A stretch of 64,000 nucleotides of DNA from an uncultured Ruegeria sp. Its GTDB lineage: Bacteria; Pseudomonadota; Alphaproteobacteria; Rhodobacterales; Rhodobacteraceae. Of the stretch, positions 37,361 to 46,655 are shown piece by piece. Where the stretch lies: contig NZ_CANNGO010000003.1 in assembly GCF_947504215.1 (NCBI RefSeq), positions 124,001-188,000 of the forward strand. The letters are read 5' to 3'. The stretch's first letter is position 1; every line of letters begins with the position of its first letter. Under the pieces are notes generated by a model that was not told the origin of the DNA, ran no database searches, and saw only the letters and a program-made list of their open reading frames with translations. Position numbers and translations under genes: made by a program.

Positions 37361-37852
37361 TCAGCTAACTTCTCTTGCAAAAAGGTACTCAGCGAGCTTG
37401 TCAAAGGCCTGATTCCAGCCACCGGCACCTGCCGTGCCCGCCTCAACACCGATGTGGACCATGGTCATCAAAGTTTTGCCATTCACTTCAGAGAGTTCAA
37501 CAATGATCTCGGTGATGTCAGGAAAGTCATCAGGCATGCCCATCGCCTGAGGTGTGATCAGGTTGCCATCCTCATCACACATACTCTCCGTATAGACGAG
37601 GCGGCGTGGTCGGGTGACTTCCTTATACACTCCGGTGAACCACATTTTCATGGGTCGCTCGGGTGAAGTCATTTCCATACAAACCTTACGCGTGCCGCCA
37701 ACAACCACGTCCATTTCTGCTACCGGCACAGACATACCACGGGGTCCGTACCACGCACTAAACAAGGCCGGGTCAGTCCACATGTCCCAGATGGTGCCAA
37801 TCGGGGCATCAAATTCTCGTTCGATCTTTACCCACTTCTTCTCTTCATTCAT
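37361..37852 (-). CDS. SRPBCC (AHSA1-like) domain protein
   Basis: This 163-residue protein is an AHSA1-like SRPBCC lipid/ligand-binding fold (REFDAPIGTIWDMWTDPALFSAWYGP, then GGTRKVCMEM and the C-terminal AFDKLAEYLF). In bacteria such proteins often follow an ArsR regulator, as here; the cargo is unknown. It overlaps the ArsR gene by eight bases. Confidence 0.87.
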   Translation of the reverse strand: MNEEKKWVKIEREFDAPIGTIWDMWTDPALFSAWYGPRGMSVPVAEMDVVVGGTRKVCMEMTSPERPMKMWFTGVYKEVTRPRRLVYTESMCDEDGNLITPQAMGMPDDFPDITEIIVELSEVNGKTLMTMVHIGVEAGTAGAGGWNQAFDKLAEYLFAREVS

Positions 37853-38183
37853 CTGGCGTTTCCTTCATTCCATTCAAAATTCTGTCCATGGCGTCGAACC
37901 GAGCTTCCCAGATGAAACGGTATTGGTCGGTCCAGCTTGCAACGGCCTCCAACGGTTTTGTGTCTAGTGCACAAGGGCGGAACTGGGCGTCCCTGCCACG
38001 GGAGACCAAGCCAGCGGCCTCTAGCACCCGGATATGTTTGGAAATCGCTGGCAAGGTCGCGTCGAAGGGCTCTGCAAGCTCATTCACCGTCGCCGTGCCT
38101 TTGGCCAATCGGGCCAGAATTGCGCGCCTCGTTGGGTGGGCCAGTGCGGAAAAAGCTGCGTCAAGTTGTTGATCACCTGTCAT
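37845..38183 (-). CDS. ArsR-family transcriptional regulator
   Basis: This 112-residue winged-helix protein has the ArsR core AALAHPTRRAILARLAKGTATVNEL, the recognition helix LPAISKHIRVLEAAGLV and RDAQFRP. No cysteine cluster typical of metal sensing is seen, so it more likely senses something else. It leads the operon with an SRPBCC and a DHFR-like gene. A 36-base palindrome lies eight bases upstream of its start, suggesting autoregulation. Confidence 0.9.
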   Translation of the reverse strand: MTGDQQLDAAFSALAHPTRRAILARLAKGTATVNELAEPFDATLPAISKHIRVLEAAGLVSRGRDAQFRPCALDTKPLEAVASWTDQYRFIWEARFDAMDRILNGMKETPDE

Positions 38184-38191
38184 AGCACAAT

Positions 38192-38227
38192 ATTATACCA
38201 GTTAGTTAATTAATCAACTAGTATAAT
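38192..38227. promoter_or_regulatory. 36-bp near-perfect palindrome, probable ArsR operator
   Basis: Outer arms ATTATAC and GTATAAT, inner arms AGTT and AACT, and the core TTAATTAA form a symmetric element with only three mismatched pairs. It sits eight bases ahead of the arsR start, so it probably includes the promoter and the operator. Confidence 0.7.
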
Positions 38228-38660
38228 GAAGCTCAGCGATTGCATGATTGCATTCGTCGCTTCTGCGCGGACTACTCGAACCGAAATACGCTACTCAGTC
38301 GGTAGACCAGCATCGGTTTCGGGATGTTCCCCGACGAATGCTGATTTCAACCTGTACTGTGAACTCGTTCGATCCACATGATTATGCGTCCGACATTTCC
38401 AAAGGCTGTTATCCTTAGCTTGCATGTCTCGATGGTCCAACATAACGCGCCCGAGGTTTTCGAAGGGATAGAGAATGCAAACCCCGATGCACCAGAAGTC
38501 ACATAACGGTCCCTTGGTTTGGCATTCGAACTGAGTTCAATTGTGGAGGGCGCCGGCTTACAACGTGCCATTGACATGGCTATCTCTGATGAAAGCTTGC
38601 AGGCTAGTGTCCAACCAGAGCAAAAAGACGCCGGCTACCAATCCATGGTTTCACCCACCA
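38228..38660. other. Intergenic stretch, no supported gene
   Basis: These 433 bases lie between the ArsR operator and the esterase stop codon. A 76-residue frame on the minus strand (38347-38577) has no recognisable motif or ribosome site. Confidence 0.5.
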
Positions 38661-39740
38661 TTACTCGCCGAAGTCCAATCTTCTAACCACCCAGGGAATG
38701 ACAGTCTCTTCCAATCGCTCACCAACGCGTTGCCGATGATCGCCTGCGTAAACATCCAGGCTGTGAGGAATACGTTCATCGCCGAGCTGCTGAGACAGTG
38801 CAAGTGTGCCCGCTGGAATATGAAGGAATTGGTCACCAAGCCCTACACCCATCCCGAGGCCTTTCAATTCACGCAGATTCTCGCGAGAAGCGCGCACCTG
38901 CCTGATCGGAAACGCGTCCGAATAGCTATCGAATGCTTGGTCATCGAGAACGACCTCCCCTTTCACGATCTCGAATGGGAAATCTCCATAGATCGGCTCA
39001 TTGTCCGGATCAGGATTGAATGCGGCAATGATGCCGAGAATGGCAATCGGATAAAAGTCTCGGCTCTCTAAAAGAGCATCGACATCGTCGAAATCTTCGA
39101 TTTGCGAGGCACGCTTCCAAGCGTCATTTCCGAAACCCAGATCTTCCGTCGGCGCTAGGCAGCACGGGCTGATGGCCCAAACAACCGAGAACACTCCGGG
39201 ATGGTGCATGGCTAGGTGAAGTGCGCCATAGCCCCCCATGGAATGGCCAATCACAGCGCGGCTCTCTGGATTCGGCAGGGTGCTGTAGTTGGCATCTACG
39301 TAGCTGACAAGGTCATTGGTGATGTAGTCTGCCCAGTTTCCGCTTACGGGAGAATTCCGATAGTATCCCCCGCCATATCGATTACCAGCGTTTGGCATTA
39401 CGGCGATGACTTCCGGTATAGCGTCGTCCTGGATCATTCGATCCAAGATCGAAGGAACGTTGTAGTTTTCGATCCACACCCCGTAATCATCGAAAATACC
39501 ATGCAGCAGATATAAAACGGGGAAGCGGCGGTTCGGATGTTGTTCGTAGTCGGGTGGCAGGTAAATCGCGACATCTTGAATACCAGATGTTCCTAGTAGA
39601 TTTTCCTCAAGTGATGGCGCCGGAACCCGCAATTCGACAACTTGTCCAGAACTTGTTTGGTCCGACTGCGCGGTGACGCTTGTGGCGCAAACGAAAAGGC
39701 TGATAGCGAATACGGCTCTCCAACTTGACATATCGAGCAT
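38661..39740 (-). CDS. Secreted esterase of the EstD/S-formylglutathione hydrolase fold
   Basis: This 359-residue protein has a signal peptide (cut near SVTAQ at 25) and an alpha/beta-hydrolase fold. The nucleophile is Ser167 in GHSMGG; LYLLHG near residue 80 forms the oxyanion segment. The family includes feruloyl- and mycolyl-esterase-like proteins. The substrate is unknown. It stands alone, with a 270-base gap upstream. The ATG at 39740 follows GGGGA about eight bases upstream. Confidence 0.87.
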   Translation of the reverse strand: MLDMSSWRAVFAISLFVCATSVTAQSDQTSSGQVVELRVPAPSLEENLLGTSGIQDVAIYLPPDYEQHPNRRFPVLYLLHGIFDDYGVWIENYNVPSILDRMIQDDAIPEVIAVMPNAGNRYGGGYYRNSPVSGNWADYITNDLVSYVDANYSTLPNPESRAVIGHSMGGYGALHLAMHHPGVFSVVWAISPCCLAPTEDLGFGNDAWKRASQIEDFDDVDALLESRDFYPIAILGIIAAFNPDPDNEPIYGDFPFEIVKGEVVLDDQAFDSYSDAFPIRQVRASRENLRELKGLGMGVGLGDQFLHIPAGTLALSQQLGDERIPHSLDVYAGDHRQRVGERLEETVIPWVVRRLDFGE

Positions 39741-40014
39741 CAGAAAGATCCCCTATGTAAATATCTTTAACATGTTTCATTAAGGCTTGCTCGAGAGGAA
39801 ATTCAAGGCGGTAGTGGTTTCAAGGCACGCAGAATCCAAATCAAACTATGGAAGTTTGCCTGTTGTAAGGGATAACGGGGCATCAAAAAGGCCGTACAGG
39901 GCTGCAACTGGTCACTTATGCGATTGGCGTTGAACAGCTGCTCAGTACCCAACCTAAGCCTTCGTCAAGCTGCGACAGACGTCTGGTTTCGTAGTTAGGC
40001 GCGTTGGCACCAAT

Positions 40015-40842
40015 TCATGATCGGAGTTTGGTTATGCGGTTGATAACCCGGCGTATTTCCGGCAGATGTCTGTCATCGTCATGCGCAACCAGCCAGGCGT
40101 CGTGCGACAATTCAGGGATTGCGTCGGAGCGCCGTTCGAGTCTCGCATCCCTGTCGCCTATGAATGTGGGTAGGACGATCTGCCCGGCGCCTTCCAACGC
40201 AAGATCAAGAGCCAGTCTTGGATGGCTGACTTCCAGACTGACATTCTGACCAGCACGCGCCCTAGCCCAATGGGAGGACGGCGTATCGACATCGTGGATG
40301 ATCCAGCTTTCCCGGGCGTCGCGCGCCGAAAAGACTGCAAATTCATTGCGGGCCAGCTTGCGCCCTGCGAGCCCATGCTCAGTCGGGCGACTGTTACGTA
40401 TCGCAATCGACGCTTCGCGCCGTGCAATGCTGAGGACTGCCTCGGAAGTCATGAAGCGCAGCCTGACATCGGCGGGATCGCCAGTGATGTCGCGCCACTG
40501 TCGCGTCAGCGCAAGCGATGTCCACGTCCCCGCTGACACCTTGATCAACGGTAGCTGGCCATCGTTAGCCTTTGTTGTCACCCGCGAGATGTTTAAGGCC
40601 ACGTCTTCCAACTCACGCATCAATTCAATGCCCGCGTCCGTCAGGTCATAGCCATGGCTGCGACGGACGAACAATTCACGACCCATGGCACGCTCTAGCT
40701 CTCGCATCCGCCTGCCTAGGGTTGGGGCGCTGGATGTTACATCCTTGGCAGCGGCAGCAAGACCGCCGGCGCGCGCAACCGCCAAGAACGCCGCAAGGTC
40801 GTCCCAGCGGATGTGGTCACGAGGTTTCGGATATTCGTTCAT
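40015..40842 (-). CDS. LysR-family regulator
   Basis: This 275-residue LysR protein has an N-terminal winged helix (WDDLAAFLAVARAGGLAAAAKDV, then APTLGRRMRELERAMG) and a substrate-binding domain from about residue 95. It is divergent from an MFS transporter gene followed by a ridA-like gene, which it probably controls through the 66-base shared region. Confidence 0.9.
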   Translation of the reverse strand: MNEYPKPRDHIRWDDLAAFLAVARAGGLAAAAKDVTSSAPTLGRRMRELERAMGRELFVRRSHGYDLTDAGIELMRELEDVALNISRVTTKANDGQLPLIKVSAGTWTSLALTRQWRDITGDPADVRLRFMTSEAVLSIARREASIAIRNSRPTEHGLAGRKLARNEFAVFSARDARESWIIHDVDTPSSHWARARAGQNVSLEVSHPRLALDLALEGAGQIVLPTFIGDRDARLERRSDAIPELSHDAWLVAHDDDRHLPEIRRVINRITKLRS

Positions 40843-40867
40843 GTATGAAATGATGGCTTCAAATCGA

Positions 40868-40880
40868 GTTGTTTTGCAAC
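40868..40880. promoter_or_regulatory. Inverted repeat in the LysR/MFS intergenic region
   Basis: GTTG and CAAC flank five bases in the 66-base divergent region. It is a plausible LysR-binding half-element. Confidence 0.35.
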
Positions 40881-40908
40881 TGAATGATGCTGGCTAGCCT
40901 TAGAGCGC

Positions 40909-42105
40909 ATGACCAAATCCATTCCCGTCGCATTTCTGTCTCTCCTGTTTGTCGGAACCGTCTGCAATTCAATGGCGGTCTCGTTCATGGGCTTCTACAT
41001 CGTCGAGAGCCTTCAACGAGCACCTTGGAACATAAGCGTCTACACAGGTGTCTTCGCACTCGTTGCCATCCTCTCCAATCGCATTTTCGCCAAACAGATG
41101 GACCGGGGAGCCAACCCGTTCCCGATGATAGGCTTGGCTGCGCTTGGCTATTGCATGGCCGCATTTGCACTGTCCATGTCGCCCAGCTCTCTGACTGTCG
41201 CGACCGCAGGTGTGATCGGCTTCGGCCTCGGCTCCAGTGCCATGTCGACCATGTTCTCGCTTGGCGGTGACATTGCCGAACGCAACAGCATAAAGCGCAG
41301 CACGTATAACGCATATATGCGCGCGACCACGTCAACATCATGGATGAATGGACCGGCGTTAAGCTTCATTGTAGCCGACCAATTCGGCCCTGAAGTCGTC
41401 TTTCAGGCTGCTTTCGCGATTGGCCTTATCTGGCTTGCTTTGTGGTGGCGAACGGCTCCGCGTGATGCGGCCAGAATACCAGTCTCCGCCGCTCAGGAAA
41501 AACTAATGAAGGGGGAAAGACATCCAGAGCTTTGGGCGGCTATCCTGTTCGTATTTTGCCTCGCGCTTGCTCATTCTTTGACGTTTTCGGCCCTTCCGAT
41601 CTTTTTTGTTCGGGAAGTCGGGCTGCCAGCTTATGCGCCGGGCCTGGCATTCAGCATAAAGACGTTCGCCGAGCTTTTCGCGATTTTCACCACACCATAT
41701 CTGATTGCCCGTTTTGGGCTACGCACAGCGTTGATGGGCACAGCGCAACTCGCCATCGTCGCAATTCTGGTTCTCGCGACGGTTCGCTCCTTCCCACACA
41801 TGTTTTTTGGTGCTGCCGCGGAAGGGGTCTACTTCGGCCTGTTCTCAACACTCGCGATCAGCTTTGTGCAGTCTCTGTCAAAGAACCGGCCAGCCCAAGC
41901 AACAGCGATGTACTGGAATACAATGATGATTGCCCTCGTCATCGCCGGGCCCGCAGCAGGCCTAATTGCGCAGGTATCGGACTTCCAATCCGTCATATTC
42001 ACAGGATCGGCGTTCGCTGTTGCGTCCGCCGCCATACTTGGATGGTCCTCTTATCAACGTTCAGAAAGCCAGAAGAGAGACAAAACATGCCAATCAGACA
42101 AATAA
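40909..42105 (+). CDS. MFS transporter, SetA-like
   Basis: This 398-residue major-facilitator protein has about 12 membrane segments. The first domain starts with PVAFLSLLFVGTVCNSMAVSF and the second about residue 210 with LWAAILFVFCLALAHSLTF. It may export a small metabolite. It overlaps the ridA-like gene by 19 bases and is divergent from the LysR gene. Confidence 0.87.
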   Translation: MTKSIPVAFLSLLFVGTVCNSMAVSFMGFYIVESLQRAPWNISVYTGVFALVAILSNRIFAKQMDRGANPFPMIGLAALGYCMAAFALSMSPSSLTVATAGVIGFGLGSSAMSTMFSLGGDIAERNSIKRSTYNAYMRATTSTSWMNGPALSFIVADQFGPEVVFQAAFAIGLIWLALWWRTAPRDAARIPVSAAQEKLMKGERHPELWAAILFVFCLALAHSLTFSALPIFFVREVGLPAYAPGLAFSIKTFAELFAIFTTPYLIARFGLRTALMGTAQLAIVAILVLATVRSFPHMFFGAAAEGVYFGLFSTLAISFVQSLSKNRPAQATAMYWNTMMIALVIAGPAAGLIAQVSDFQSVIFTGSAFAVASAAILGWSSYQRSESQKRDKTCQSDK

Positions 42106-42470
42106 ATGCGGAAGATGGACCTGGAGCCGTCGGCGCCTATGCACAAGCAGTTGAGGTAACAGGCACAACACGACGTCTGTACGTGAGTGGTCAGGCACCG
42201 ATTACGGCAGACGGCACTTTGCCAGAGACCTTTGAAGAACAGGCAAAGACTGTGTGGACAAACATCCTGGCACAACTACATGCCGCAGATATGACCGCCC
42301 AGAACATCGTGAAGGCGACTACTTTTCTGGTTGATCGCAGACACCGCGAAGCAAACAGGGACATTCGTATGGCAATGTTGGGCGGTCATACTTTTGCGCT
42401 TACCGTCGTATTGGCCGGGATGTTTGAAGACGGTTGGCTTTTGGAAGTCGATGCCATTGCCGAAAAGTAA
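42087..42470 (+). CDS. RidA/YjgF-family protein
   Basis: This 127-residue protein belongs to the RidA family, whose classical members hydrolyse reactive enamines and imines. The family start is kept (GPGAVGAYAQAVEV, LYVSGQAPI), and the C-terminal region ATTFLVDRR to LEVDAIAEK is present. The catalytic Arg of RidA (in the C-terminal PARxxV-type motif) is not seen, so an imine-deaminase role is uncertain. The ATG at 42087 is 19 bases inside the MFS gene. Confidence 0.87.
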   Translation: MPIRQINAEDGPGAVGAYAQAVEVTGTTRRLYVSGQAPITADGTLPETFEEQAKTVWTNILAQLHAADMTAQNIVKATTFLVDRRHREANRDIRMAMLGGHTFALTVVLAGMFEDGWLLEVDAIAEK

Positions 42471-42686
42471 CTGCGTTGTTTCCGGCCTTCCTATACGGCG
42501 TTAGTGCGAATGGCATCAAAGCCCTGCATCTCGGATATCGCAAGCTTGGCAATTATGGCCTGCTAAAGACTGCCTGCTTTCATCGCCCCAATCCCTGCAA
42601 TTCGATGCGATGCCGATCCAAGCGGTGCAACTCTGCAAGGCGGCTTCAAGCCATACCGCCCGGCGCTGATGTGCTACAGTGATGGT

Positions 42687-43184
42687 ATGACAACCAACAA
42701 CAATTATACATTTCGAAAGGCGACGATAGCTGATCTCGATCTGTTAGCGGGATGGCGATCGAGACCACATGTCCGTGAATGGTGGGATTCAGATGAACCC
42801 CATGATGCGGGGAAATTCGAAGACCTTCGTGTGGCCCGTTGGATTGTTTCGACGGCCGGGCGCCCCTTCGCATACATGCAAGACTACACTGTTCATGGCT
42901 GGGATGGGCACCATTTCTATCAACTTCCGAAAGGCTCTCGGGGCATCGACCAATTCATCGGGGAACCGGACATGATCGGGCGGGGACACGGTTCAGCATT
43001 CATCACACAGCGGCTGAGTGCGTTGTTCGACGAAGGAGTCCCCGTCGTTGCGACGGACCCGCACCCGGAAAACGCACGCGCCATCGCTGCATACAAAAAA
43101 TCGGGTTTCAAAGAGTTCAGCGCACCTATGGATACCCGGTGGGGCCTGATACTGCCGATGAAGGTCTGTCGTCAGGAGGCTTAA
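42687..43184 (+). CDS. GNAT acetyltransferase, AAC(6')-like
   Basis: This 165-residue acetyltransferase resembles the AAC(6')-Ib-type aminoglycoside acetyltransferase family, with YTFRKATIADLDLLAGWRSRPHVREWW at the start, RGIDQFIGEP in the middle, MIGRGHGSAF as acetyl-CoA loop and DPHPENARAIAAYKKSGF near the C-terminus. Chromosomal relatives acetylate diverse amines, so antibiotic resistance cannot be assumed. I chose ATG 42687; an ATG 18 bases earlier adds six residues. Confidence 0.87.
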   Translation: MTTNNNYTFRKATIADLDLLAGWRSRPHVREWWDSDEPHDAGKFEDLRVARWIVSTAGRPFAYMQDYTVHGWDGHHFYQLPKGSRGIDQFIGEPDMIGRGHGSAFITQRLSALFDEGVPVVATDPHPENARAIAAYKKSGFKEFSAPMDTRWGLILPMKVCRQEA

Positions 43185-43471
43185 GCAGAACGCTTGTCTG
43201 GACCCGCGAACCAACTGATGGGCGGACAAAACTAGAGTGACCAGTTGAAGCTGCGACCGTCCAATCCACTGAGCCGCATTGCGTCGCGACGCAGACGTAC
43301 AAAACGAATTGCCACTTTGGCCGCTCATCAGTTTTGTGTGCTTACGTCAGTTGTTACGAAGGAAGTGGAACGGTTCGCTTGCTTTGAAACGCTCTGATGT
43401 TTCTCCGGCGAGGATCGGTTTTTCGCCAGTTTCTAGTCTGAGCGTTGATACGCCTTCAGACCGATCAAGGT

Positions 43472-44374
43472 TCACTGCAAACGGTTTTGGGTCTTTGCCA
43501 GATCGATGAACGCGCGCAAGCGGCGGGTCATATGCCTCTTGCTTTGATAGTTGATCGAGTAGCGCGGCATCGGCGCGAGATGTCTTTCCAACACTTCAAC
43601 CAGATCATGGTTCGCGACATATGGCGCGGCAATCTCACGGTAAACATAGGCTAGGCCCAAGCCATGAGAGGCGTAGTATAAAAGCGAGCGCATATCGTTT
43701 GCCACCAGCCTTGGCTTGGGCTGGATTACGAACGACCCATCAGGCCCATCGAACCCCCAGGGCGCCAGCCGGCCACCTCGGCCAAACGCGTAGCAAATTG
43801 TGTCAAGTTCCAACACATCGCGAGGATGCTTGGGCGCGCGCCGTTCCTCGAGATAGCTGCGCGCGGCAACGATTGCCATTTTCAGTTCGGGACCGACGGG
43901 AACAGCGTGTGTATCTGGGGCCATCATGGTTTGTGACCGGATCGCAGCATCAATACCTGTGGTCAGCAAGTCGACCTTCTTATCATCATATATCACTTCA
44001 ACCTGAACGCTTGGGAAGGCGGCGGCAAAACTGGCCAGAAGATCATCAAGAAAGAAAGGGCCCGCGCTATAGGGCGCAGACAGGCGCAGCGTGCCGCTCA
44101 CCTGATCTTTCTCTTCGCCCAAAGCGCTGAGCGCGCCTTCGAGATCCGTGACGGCCGGAAGGCTCCGCGCATAAAGCTGTTCGCCAATTGGAGTCAGGGC
44201 AACAGATCGGGTTGAGCGTTCGAATAGCCTGACACCCAGCCGGTCCTCAAAACGCTGTATGGCTTCGCTGACAGATGCCGGTGCCTGGTGCAAATATTCT
44301 GCCGCCGCGCGGAACCCGCCGCGGCGCGCGACTTCGACAAAGACGCGGATTTCTCCAAAGTTGTTCTGACTCAT
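43472..44374 (-). CDS. LysR-family regulator
   Basis: This 300-residue LysR protein has the winged helix FGEIRVFVEVARRGGFRAAAEYL, APASVSEAIQRFEDRLGVRLF, RSTRSVALTPIGEQLY and a ligand domain from about residue 90. It is divergent from the NTF2-like group, which it probably regulates through the 99-base intergenic region. Confidence 0.9.
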   Translation of the reverse strand: MSQNNFGEIRVFVEVARRGGFRAAAEYLHQAPASVSEAIQRFEDRLGVRLFERSTRSVALTPIGEQLYARSLPAVTDLEGALSALGEEKDQVSGTLRLSAPYSAGPFFLDDLLASFAAAFPSVQVEVIYDDKKVDLLTTGIDAAIRSQTMMAPDTHAVPVGPELKMAIVAARSYLEERRAPKHPRDVLELDTICYAFGRGGRLAPWGFDGPDGSFVIQPKPRLVANDMRSLLYYASHGLGLAYVYREIAAPYVANHDLVEVLERHLAPMPRYSINYQSKRHMTRRLRAFIDLAKTQNRLQ

Positions 44375-44473
44375 TGTTCGATTATCCGATCAAACTGTCA
44401 GGATGAAAGCGGGTTATCCTTACGGTAGCGGGTCCCTAGATTTGGTGCAAGCCAGATAAAACGGAGTAACTTT

Positions 44474-44860
44474 ATGAGCGTACGTGCAGAAATCGAAGCC
44501 GTCATCAATAGGTGGAACGGCGGCCTGGACGGCGGCGACATCGAACAGATGGTCAGCACCTGTCACCCCGATACCGTCACGGTGAACGAACGTCAGCCTG
44601 TCACGGTCGGCACACAAGCCATTCGCGACAAGTACAACCCACGCATTGCAGCCGCTGACATCACATCTGGGTTCGACATCGAGACCCTGGCTGAGTTCGG
44701 CGATACCGTTGTCGTGGTAGGGCGGTTCTGCGGAACAATGAAGATGCGGAATACCGGCGATATCCGCAGCCCCGAAGGCCGTCTGACACTGGTCTATCAA
44801 CGCGATGATGACGGCGCATGGAAGATGATCCTCGATATGGACAATAACGGTCCCGAATAA
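44474..44860 (+). CDS. NTF2-like/SnoaL-like protein
   Basis: This 128-residue protein has the cone-shaped NTF2/SnoaL fold: EIEAVINRWNGGLDGGDIEQMVSTCHPD at the start and RLTLVYQRDDDGAWKMILDMDN at the end. Such proteins act as small hydrolases, isomerases or ligand carriers. A GGAG site is eight bases upstream of the ATG. It heads a three-gene family group divergent from LysR. Confidence 0.84.
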   Translation: MSVRAEIEAVINRWNGGLDGGDIEQMVSTCHPDTVTVNERQPVTVGTQAIRDKYNPRIAAADITSGFDIETLAEFGDTVVVVGRFCGTMKMRNTGDIRSPEGRLTLVYQRDDDGAWKMILDMDNNGPE

Positions 44861-44924
44861 GCCACACCGGCCGCGCCAGAGCCCGCGCGACCGCGTTCTT
44901 TTCGGCACTCAGCAGGAGTTTGGC

Positions 44925-45259
44925 ATGATCACCCCGAAAACTGTCACCAAGGAAATCGAAGATCTGCATGATTTCTTCGTCAAATGGTACAACGGCAGCA
45001 TAGGCGCGATCAGCTCGGACCAAGGTTTTTGCCGCACCTGGATGCCAGTGCCGTGTTCATCCCACCGGAAGGTCACATCCTGACAGGTGAGATTCTGAAA
45101 GCTGGCTTTGACCGCGGCTATGGCTCGAACGCCGATTTCCGTGTCCAGATCCGGGATGTCACTATCCGGCAGGAACTTGGAGACCTGGTTGCCCGACAGC
45201 GTGCGCGACGCCGCCTCCTTCGACTTCTGATCCGACTGTCAAACAAAGGTTTACCATGA
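44925..45259 (+). pseudogene. Broken NTF2-like gene with frameshift
   Basis: The start frame reads MITPKTVTKEIEDLHDFFVKWYNGS, then loses similarity near 45020-45030. The following frame carries LPHLDASAVFIPPEGHILTGE and the RVQIRDVTIRQELGDL segment of an NTF2-like protein, then degenerates into an Arg-rich tail. At least one indel is needed to restore it. Its end frame touches the start of the next gene by ATGA, a relic of coupling. Confidence 0.72.
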
Positions 45260-45678
45260 CCCAACGTATTGCAAAGCGCCCCCGCGACATCGCGGATTGC
45301 GTCAGCGCCTATCTCCAGGAAGGCGACCTTGACGGCATCACCACCTTGTTCCACCCCGATTGCCAGATCTTCTTTCCGCCTGATCAGCCACCACTCGCGG
45401 GGCTTGAAGGAGCACGGAAGGCATTCGAAGGCTTCATGGATCTGAAACCGGAAATCAAAAGCAATGTTTTCTGCGAGGTGATCAACGGCGATGTGGCCAT
45501 GTTGCGCGCCAATTGGAGTGTAGTCGGACCTGACGGCATAGTGATTGCGGAAGGTCAATCCATGGAAGTCGCCAAAAAGCTGGAAAACGGCGGTTGGGGC
45601 TATCTCATCGATTGCCCCAACGGCCCGCCGACCGTTTCCCGATCGCAGTGTTTATGGTGCAACAAGCCGCCGGGGTGA
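45256..45678 (+). CDS. NTF2-like/SnoaL-like protein
   Basis: This 140-residue protein has the same fold as the gene 400 bases upstream (RDIADCVSAYLQEGDLDGITTLFHPDCQIFFPP, AFEGFMDLKPEIKSN, then SMEVAKKLENGGWGYLIDCP). The pair and the broken gene between them look like tandem family expansion. Function is not known. Confidence 0.82.
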   Translation: MTQRIAKRPRDIADCVSAYLQEGDLDGITTLFHPDCQIFFPPDQPPLAGLEGARKAFEGFMDLKPEIKSNVFCEVINGDVAMLRANWSVVGPDGIVIAEGQSMEVAKKLENGGWGYLIDCPNGPPTVSRSQCLWCNKPPG

Positions 45679-46101
45679 TGTGCCATGCTAAACCACCAGA
45701 CGCAACGACGTGCCCTACCGAGTATGATAGATCTTGCCTGAAAGGTTCAGCTTTTGATTGGCTATTTATATCTGAAATACGCATTTAAGCAGAAGGTCCC
45801 CGGAACTACGCGGCGGAAATCCAAAAGCTACACAAACTGTTGTGTGTTCTCATAAAACCGCATTCGCAACACGTATTTCATTCAGAAAATTCAGGTTTGT
45901 TTGCCCATCAGGTTGCGCGGCATTTGCGCATAACTCTGCACGATTTGTCCACTGGTTTGCGCGAATTGGGAAAATCTCCAATTGACGTTGGTTGTCGCAC
46001 GATTCCGTCAACTTTGGGTCGTTTCTGTTCAACCAAAAGTGCATTCTGATTGGCGAATTCCAACCCTTATCTAATGTACGCAGCACATTCACGAGGTTTT
46101 G
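45679..46101. other. Intergenic stretch, no supported gene
   Basis: These 423 bases contain only short frames without recognisable motifs, between the NTF2-like gene and a methyltransferase relic. Confidence 0.5.
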
Positions 46102-46536
46102 TTAGGTCCCCTTCTGCCGGAAACCGTCATTAAAACTTCTTGAGCTGCCAGACGTGCTCGACCGGGTAGCCCCATATTCCGATATCGCGAAGTCGAACGA
46201 GGCATCCGGTAGGCCTGTCGCTTCGGCGTTGCCCTCGACGAAGGTGATGTCTGCACGTTGCTCTGCGGTCAACTCACGTGCGGTGGCCAATTGTACGATG
46301 GAAACGACAATCGCCGTGACCCTCGACCCACACCGAGATATCCAGCCCGAAACGTATCCTGTTCCGCAACCTGGTTCGATCCCATTCATGCCTGACATGT
46401 AGTGGGGCAGCAGGCTCAGGCCCTCGTCGGAATTTTCCCAGTTGCCTCAGTCCGGAGTGTCGAGGCTCCAAAGACGTTTGCCCGCGATAACCCAGTTGGC
46501 AGGATCGGCATTCCGAAAGGTGTTCAAAAGGCTCAC
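46102..46536 (-). pseudogene. Broken class I SAM-dependent methyltransferase
   Basis: Reading backward from about 46536 gives NADPANWVIAGKRLWSLDTPD, then a TGA (46447-46449) where Trp is expected, then GNWENSDEGLSLLPHYMSGMNGIEPGCGTGYVSGWI, with the SAM-binding GCGTG motif. A second defect near SEYGATR shifts the rest out of frame. The gene is an old relic of the YafE/UbiE-like family. Confidence 0.75.
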
Positions 46537-46655
46537 CGGTATGACGCCAAACGCGTACCGGCTGCGTTTTGGTGTTACAGCTTAGCATTGGGAGGATAGG
46601 GAGAGCCGCCACTAGCTGAATGGCATCATTGCAACTGATCTCGTCAGCAAGCCTG

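Noticed and set aside
38347..38577. 76-residue minus-strand frame between ArsR and esterase
   Set aside because: No similarity that I can name and no ribosome site; could be chance.
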